Part shown: positions 5,667-10,591 of the stretch, one piece after another
Layout of the letters: each line of letters opens with the position of its first letter
Position numbering within the stretch: the stretch's first letter is position 1
Assembly: GCA_017543165.1 (NCBI GenBank)
Contig: JAFYGL010000167.1
Span: 1 to 10,591, forward strand
Direction: 5' to 3'
Source: Victivallales bacterium
GTDB taxonomy: Bacteria > Verrucomicrobiota > Lentisphaeria > Oligosphaerales > Oligosphaeraceae
DNA: 10,591 nt
Notes under the pieces: model-generated
Database searches by the model: none
Told to the model about the DNA's origin: nothing
What the model saw: the letters and a program-made list of their open reading frames with translations, nothing else
Made by a program: the position numbers and the translations under genes

Positions 5667-8600
5667 ATGAGTGATCGTATCAGCTTTGGCCGTCTTCACG
5701 ACGCACTGGACATTCCTGATCTCATACAGATCCAGACGAAGTCCTTTGACGATTTTCTCCAGCCCAACTTGCCTCCCGACAAGCGGGAATACAAGGGATT
5801 CCAGGAGGTATTCAAGGACATATTCTCCTCGGACATCAATGAAAACAGCACGGGCCTGGAGTTTTTGAGCTACGAAATAGAGCCCCCGAAGGTGGGGATT
5901 GTGGACTGCCTGAAGGACGGCGGCACATACCAGTCATCCATCTACGCCAATTTCCGCCTTCGCCTTTCAGGGCAGAAGGAGACCAAGGAGGAGCGTGTCC
6001 ATCTTGGTGAAATGCCAATAATGACCGAGCGCGGCTCATTTGTCATCAATGGTGCGGAGCGCGTCATTGTCAGCCAGTTGCACAGGTCGCCAGGCGTCTG
6101 CTTTGAGAAGATGCGCCATGCCAGCGGCAAGGAGCTTTTCTCCTACAAGATAATCGCCGACCACGGCTCCTGGCTTGAAGTCCAGTATGACAACAACGAC
6201 TACATTTACATATACCTGGACCGCAAGAGGCGCAGGCGCAAATTCCTCATCAGCACATTCCTGCGCGCATTTGGCTACCAGACAGACAGGGAACTGCTCA
6301 ATGCAGTCTATGGATATTTCTACTTGATGAGCAACTGCCAGCGCATACAGCTTGACAACAAGGAACGTGTGCGCATCAAGCCCCTGTTCGGCGAGCCTTT
6401 GGGCGATCCCAGCCAGGCAGAGGAGGATTTGCTGGCCGCTGATGAAAAGAAGCTGCCACGCTGGCTTGGCGTCAGAGACATGCCAGTGGACGAACTGATG
6501 GCAATCGAGCCAGATGAACTGGCACACATCTACACGGCTGAGGATGTGCTGAATCCGCTGGACGAGGAACTGCCCCCCATCGTGGAAGGTCTTGCCTCCT
6601 TGACTGACAAGGCATTGTACGATGCAAAGGACAATGGCATAGAGACCATCGCAGTTGTTGACACCAACGGAATGGGCGACACTTTCATCCGCTGCATCCA
6701 GAAGGAGCATCGTGACTTCGGCAAGATGCCCACGCCTGATGAGGCCCGCAAGGAAATCTACCACAGGATGCGTCCTTCGGACCAGGCTACTGACAACAAT
6801 GCCAAGGCTCTGTTCATGCGCCTGTTCGAGGATGTTCGCCGCTACGACATTGGCCGTGTCGGCCGCTACCGCATTTTCAAGCGCCTGTTCCTTTCTCCTT
6901 TGACGGATCTGGATGACATGCTGAGCGACGACGAGAAGATGCTTCGCCAGCGTTTCAACAAGATCACCCTTGAGGAACTGCGCTCTGTCATCGGCAATTT
7001 CCAGTGCCTGCTGCTCAACTACAATCCTGATGCACCAGCGCTGGAGGAGGACCAGCAGGTTTTGCGCCTGCTTTTCTCCACGCCTGAATATGCATTCTCA
7101 AAACTGTTCTACGACGGGCCAGACGAACTGGACATGCCCAAGGAAGCGAAGGACGAGATACTGCCCTTCGTCCGCAGCGGCTACAGGAAATTCCTTGGCG
7201 CGGTAAAGACCGAGGATACAATCGATACAGCAGGCGGTGTGCTGGCTGCGTTCCTGGAGACCAACATGGAAGGCGCCCAGGGCTGCGTTCGCCGTGCCTG
7301 CGCCAAGATACTTGGTGTCAAGGACGATGCAAAGAACGCCCGTGAAAACGAGGGCATGCGCAAGACAGTCGCCACTGTGCTGGAGAAGGTCTCCAAGATG
7401 AAGCGTTCGGAGCTGCGCAAGCTGCTTTGCGGCGGATACCAGAAGAGCAAGAGCGACAGCAAGGCCGCCAAACTGACGGATGCTGTATATGCCTCGGTGT
7501 GCTACATGCTGCGCGAGGTAGTCAAGGAAGTCATTGTGCAGGTGCAGGATTTCCTGAAGAGCCGCCGTTATCTCACCAAGGCGGACATTGCCGCTTCCAC
7601 CGCGTATCTCATGCGCCTCAAGGAAGGCGCCTGCGTGATAGATGACATCGACCATTTGGGGCGCCGCCGTGTCAGGACGATTGGCGAGCTGCTGCAGAAC
7701 CAGTGCAGGGTCGGTTTGAGCCGCATGGCCTCCGCCTTCCGTGAAAAACTGAACGGGCAGAGCAATGGCGCAGGCACGTCTCTGGCAAACCAGAACATAG
7801 AGGACGTCAGCATAGCCCGTGCATTGAACACCAAGGTTCTGATGAGCGTGGTGAAGGACTTCTTCAGCCGCAACCAGCTGAGCCAGTTCATGGACCAGAC
7901 CAACGCGCTGGCTGAACTCACCAACAAGCGCCGTCTGAGTGCATTGGGACCTGGCGGACTTACCCGTGAACGCGCTGGATTCGAGGTGCGCGACGTGCAC
8001 TCCAGCCACTATGCCGTGTCTGCCCGATCGAGACGCCTGAAGGACCAAACATCGGTCTTATCTCGTCTCTTGCGCTGTACGCACAGATTGATGAATTCGG
8101 CTTTATCAACACGCCATACAGGCGTGTTTCCAAGTGCAAGGTCAGCGATGACATAGAATACCTCACGGCAGACCGCGAAGAGGACTTTGTGATAGCGCAG
8201 GCCAATGCACCGCAGGATGCGGACAACATGCTCGTCAAGCCATACGTCTGGGCGCGCCTCAAAGGCGAATCCAACCAGATTGAGCGCGAGAGGGTGAACT
8301 ACATTGACGTTTCACCTAAGCAGCTTATCAGCGCGGCCACTGGCTTGATTCCATTCCTTGAGCACGATGACGCAAACCGCGCATTGATGGGTTCCAACAT
8401 GCAGCGCCAGGCAGTTCCGCTACTGAAGGCGGAGCGTCCAATAGTCGGCACTGGCCTTGAAGAGCCCGTTGCCCGCTATTCCCGCGCGGCTGTAAATGCC
8501 CGTGAGGCTGGCATAGTCGCCAGTTCGGATGCTGAACGGGTCATCATCACGAAGGACGGCAAGATGCCCAATGAAACCGCATATCCAGACGAGGTTCAGG

Positions 8601-10455
8601 TTTACAATCTGTACAAGTTCCTCCGCTCGAACGCCTCGACGCTGGTGAACCAGCAGCCCATAGTGGTGCGTGGCCAGGCAATCGAGAAGGGTCAGGCCAT
8701 TGCCGATGGCGCCTGCACGGACCAGGGCGAACTCGCGCTTGGCCGCAACGTGACAGTGGCGTTCATGTCCTGGCACGGCTACAACTTCGAAGATGCAATC
8801 ATCATCAGCGAACGCCTGGTCATGAGCGATGCATATACCAGCATACACCTGAGCATGGAAGACGTGGTGGCCAGGGACACCAAGCTTGGCCCAGAGGAAA
8901 TCACCAGGGATATCCCCAATGTGGGTGAAGAGGCATTGAGAAACCTGGACAGCGAAGGTGTCGTGCGCATAGGCGCGGAAGTCAAGCCTGACGATATCCT
9001 GGTGGGCAAGATTACGCCAAAGAATGAAACCGACCTGGCTCCAGAAGAGCGTCTGATGAAGGCCATCTTCGGCGAAAGGCCCAGGATGTGAAGGATTCCT
9101 CGCTGCGCGTGCCAGGCGGCCTGTACGGAATTGTCATGGACGTGCGTATCGAGCGCAAGAGCGAGCCTTCCACCAAGGTCAAGGGCGACGGCAAGGATTC
9201 CCTTAAGGCCAGAATCAAGGAAAAGGAAAACAAGTACAAGCAGGAGCATGACAATATCCTGGACGAGATGGTGCGCAATCTTGGAGAGACCTTCCTAGGG
9301 CAGAAACTGCCATGCTCGATTACCAGGACCGTGGCAGGCGAGCCAGAGGAAATCATTGCGGCTGAACGCAAGATTACCAAGAGCATGCTTCACAAACTGG
9401 CCCTGAACTATGATTCCTTCAACATGAGGGACTGCCCCGAAAAGGAAAAGATCGAGGAGATTATAAGGTCCTATCGCGGACGCCTGAGGGACAACGAGCA
9501 GTGCCGCCAGGAGGCGATTGAAAAGCTGGAGCAGGGCGATGGCCAGGAACTTGGCAAGATACGCAGTGTCAAGGTCTATATCGCCAGCAAGAGGCGCATC
9601 TCCGTGGGTGACAAGATGGCTGGACGCCATGGAAACAAGGGTATCGTGGCGAAAATCGTCCCCGTGGAGGATATGCCTTTCATGGCGGACGGTACGCCAG
9701 TTGACATCATCCTGAATCCTCTGGGCGTGCCTTCCCGTATGAATATCGGCCAGGTGTTTGAGACACACGTTGGCTGGGCGGCAGGCATACTTGGCATGAC
9801 CGTTGCAACGCCAGTGTTCGACGGTATCAGGGAAAGATGCAAGGACGAAGACAAGGAAAAGGTGCAGGGCTACATCAAGACCGCCACCATTCCAAGTACC
9901 GAGGAAGTCAAGAAGTTTGGTGTTGTTGATCTTCTGGAGCTGTCCCGTGCAGTCAAAGTCAAGGAGAGGGGCTGGACCATTGACGAGGAAGGCCATGTCC
10001 GCGACGATGAAGGCGTCAACAGGGACGAGTACTTTGTGGGCGGTGAAGGCAAGATACGCCTCTACGATGGCCGCACAGGCGAGCCGTTTACGCAGAGGAT
10101 AATGGTTGGCAAAATCTACATGCTGAAACTGGACCACCTGGTCGCCAACAAGATCCACGCCCGTGCCACTGGCACATATTCACTGGTGACACAGCAGCCT
10201 CTGGGCGGCAAGGCCCAGCATGGCGGCCAGCGCTTCGGTGAAATGGAAGTCTGGGCTCTGGAGGCATACGGAGCGGCATACACGCTGCAGGAAATGCTTA
10301 CCGTCAAGAGCGATGACAAGAAGGGCAGGGGTCTAATCTACGAATCCATCATCCACGGAAACGGCACCTTGAAGGCCAGTGTTCCAGAATCATTCAACGT
10401 GCTGCTGCGCGAAATGATGGGATTGTGCCTGGACATCAAGGTCGCTTCCGATTGA
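5667..10455 (+). CDS. rpoB: RNA polymerase subunit beta, interrupted by two apparent frameshifts
   Basis: Beta forms half of the RNA polymerase active-site cleft. Homology runs in frame 3 (5667-8012), frame 2 (8015-9076) and frame 1 (9079-10455). Adding one base at each junction gives about 1596 residues, against 1342 in E. coli. The ATG at 5667 ([10 protein letters not shown]) has a weak GGAA upstream. Landmarks are the rifampicin region [10 protein letters not shown] through [45 protein letters not shown] (Glu1042-Asp1043), [24 protein letters not shown] (Lys1309 and Lys1317, matching E. coli K1065 and K1073), and [13 protein letters not shown] through [20 protein letters not shown] roughly 210-residue insertion lies at about 408-633. 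A charged, helical SI2-like stretch lies at about 1163-1302. As it reads here the product would be truncated at TGA, yet conservation continues in full afterwards, so the gene is probably intact in the organism. Confidence 0.95.
6891..7565 (+). other. Insertion domain of about 210 residues within RpoB
   Basis: Between [12 protein letters not shown] (ending near residue 407, matching E. coli SAVGRMKFNRSL) and [10 protein letters not shown] (from 635, matching ILSKDDIID), E. coli has only about a dozen residues. Here there are about 225. The inserted stretch stays in one frame with the same codon style as the rest. It is rich in charged and leucine residues, looks mainly helical and contains a few cysteines. 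I recognise no known domain in it. It precedes the rifampicin region. RpoB is known to carry lineage-specific insertions at several sites, so this may be one of those. Confidence 0.75.
8010..8017 (+). other. rpoB frameshift 1: one G apparently missing
   Basis: The sequence reads TAT GC CGT where the near-invariant peptide [15 protein letters not shown] requires TAT GGC CGT. Restoring one G beside 8013 recovers Gly783 (E. coli G556) and joins the two frames exactly. Without it, translation drifts into an unrelated tail and stops near 8156. Confidence 0.85.
9074..9079 (+). other. rpoB frameshift 2: one A apparently missing from an A-run
   Basis: GGC GAA AGG CCC reads into TGA (9089-9091), whereas the conserved peptide [17 protein letters not shown] needs GGC GAA AAG GCC. 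Restoring one A in the run at 9075-9077 recovers Lys1138 and continuous homology. A homopolymer deletion is a typical sequencing or assembly error. Confidence 0.85.
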
Positions 10456-10527
10456 GCAAAGGCATACGTTGCCTTGAAATGCGATTGGGATAGAAACGTA
10501 AGTGATAAAAGTTTAACATAATGGCAC

Positions 10528-10551
10528 GGGTTCCTTCAAGTGAAGGAATCC
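10528..10551 (+). other. Hairpin in the rpoB-rpoC spacer
   Basis: GGGTTCCTTC (10528-10537) pairs with GAAGGAATCC (10542-10551), with one G-U pair, over a 4-base loop. It lies just upstream of a GGAGG ribosome-binding site. There is no U-tract. It may influence processing or translation of the next gene. Confidence 0.4.
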
Positions 10552-10563
10552 AGCCGGAAAACT

Positions 10564-10591
10564 ATGGAGGGCTGTACTTTGGACAGCACTA
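10564..10591 (+). CDS. Probable start of the next gene, presumably rpoC (partial)
   Basis: After rpoB one expects rpoC. Two in-frame starts are possible: ATG at 10564 with a weak site upstream, or TTG at 10579 placed 8 bases after a perfect GGAGG (10566-10570). The frame stays open to the window edge (MEGCTLDST...). At most nine residues are visible, too few to confirm RpoC by sequence. The assignment rests on gene order and the ribosome-binding site. Confidence 0.3.

Noticed and set aside
7098..8048. A 316-codon open frame on the minus strand opposite rpoB
   Set aside because: It is antisense to clear RpoB coding sequence and has no recognisable protein features. The high GC codon bias of rpoB creates such frames.
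8010..9091. Programmed ribosomal frameshifting in rpoB
   Set aside because: Neither site has a slippery heptamer. Re-reading one base at 8012 would place Cys where Gly is invariant, while a simple missing base restores the conserved residue at both sites. Two such events in an essential polymerase gene would be unprecedented as far as I know.
9088..10455. A separate gene starting at ATG 9088 as a split beta subunit
   Set aside because: The ATG is out of place. The sequence before it in the same frame already encodes conserved RpoB residues ([11 protein letters not shown]), and no ribosome-binding site or spacer is present.
10521..10591. ATG at 10521 as start of the next gene (MARVPSSEG...)
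   Set aside because: No Shine-Dalgarno precedes it, and its first codons lie in a hairpin. The GGAGG at 10566-10570 points to a start further downstream in another frame.

Overview
This window is the classic bacterial transcription/translation housekeeping cluster, all on the + strand: tRNA-Thr, tuf, rpmG, tRNA-Trp, secE, nusG, rplK, rplA, rplJ, rplL, rpoB, followed by the first bases of what is presumably rpoC. The 5' edge carries the last 31 codons of an unidentified upstream gene. Order and content are those of a free-living Gram-negative-type bacterium. Long rather than minimal proteins, EF-Tu with a cysteine-containing insert, a NusG with an enlarged NGN domain and a very long RpoB suggest a deep-branching lineage, tentatively the PVC superphylum (Lentisphaerota/Kiritimatiellota-like). 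That placement is an impression from sequence style, not a computed phylogeny.

Layout. 1-96: tail of the upstream gene, then a probable terminator (107-129). 141-240: a small hairpin, a perfect 13-bp inverted repeat, and a near-consensus sigma70-type promoter whose -35 box lies in the repeat's right arm. 294-369: tRNA-Thr(GGU). 462-1682: tuf. A 13-bp hairpin separates it from rpmG (1752-1904). 1952-2027: tRNA-Trp(CCA), followed by a T-tract. 2116-2982: secE and nusG. 3083-5162: rplK, rplA, rplJ and rplL, tightly packed, with a 14-nt rplK/rplA overlap and a TAATG rplA/rplJ junction. 5166-5257: three tandem perfect hairpins, the last with a U-tract, ending the ribosomal protein unit. 5258-5666: about 400 bases without a gene, containing a 16-bp perfect palindrome. 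5667-10455: rpoB, split over three reading frames by two apparent one-base deletions. 10456-10591: rpoB-rpoC spacer with a hairpin and a probable start of the next gene.

Function. EF-Tu and its tRNA substrates, the L33, L11, L1, L10 and L7/L12 proteins (the last four build the L1 and L7/L12 stalks where factors such as EF-Tu work), SecE of the secretion channel, NusG and RNA polymerase beta together couple transcription, translation and secretion.

I found no mobile element, CRISPR array, defence system or plainly new system here. The points most worth checking are the roughly 210-residue insertion in RpoB, the two rpoB frameshifts (most likely sequence errors), the natural Asn at rifampicin-region position 526, the C55 in tRNA-Thr, and the palindrome sitting on the main promoter.
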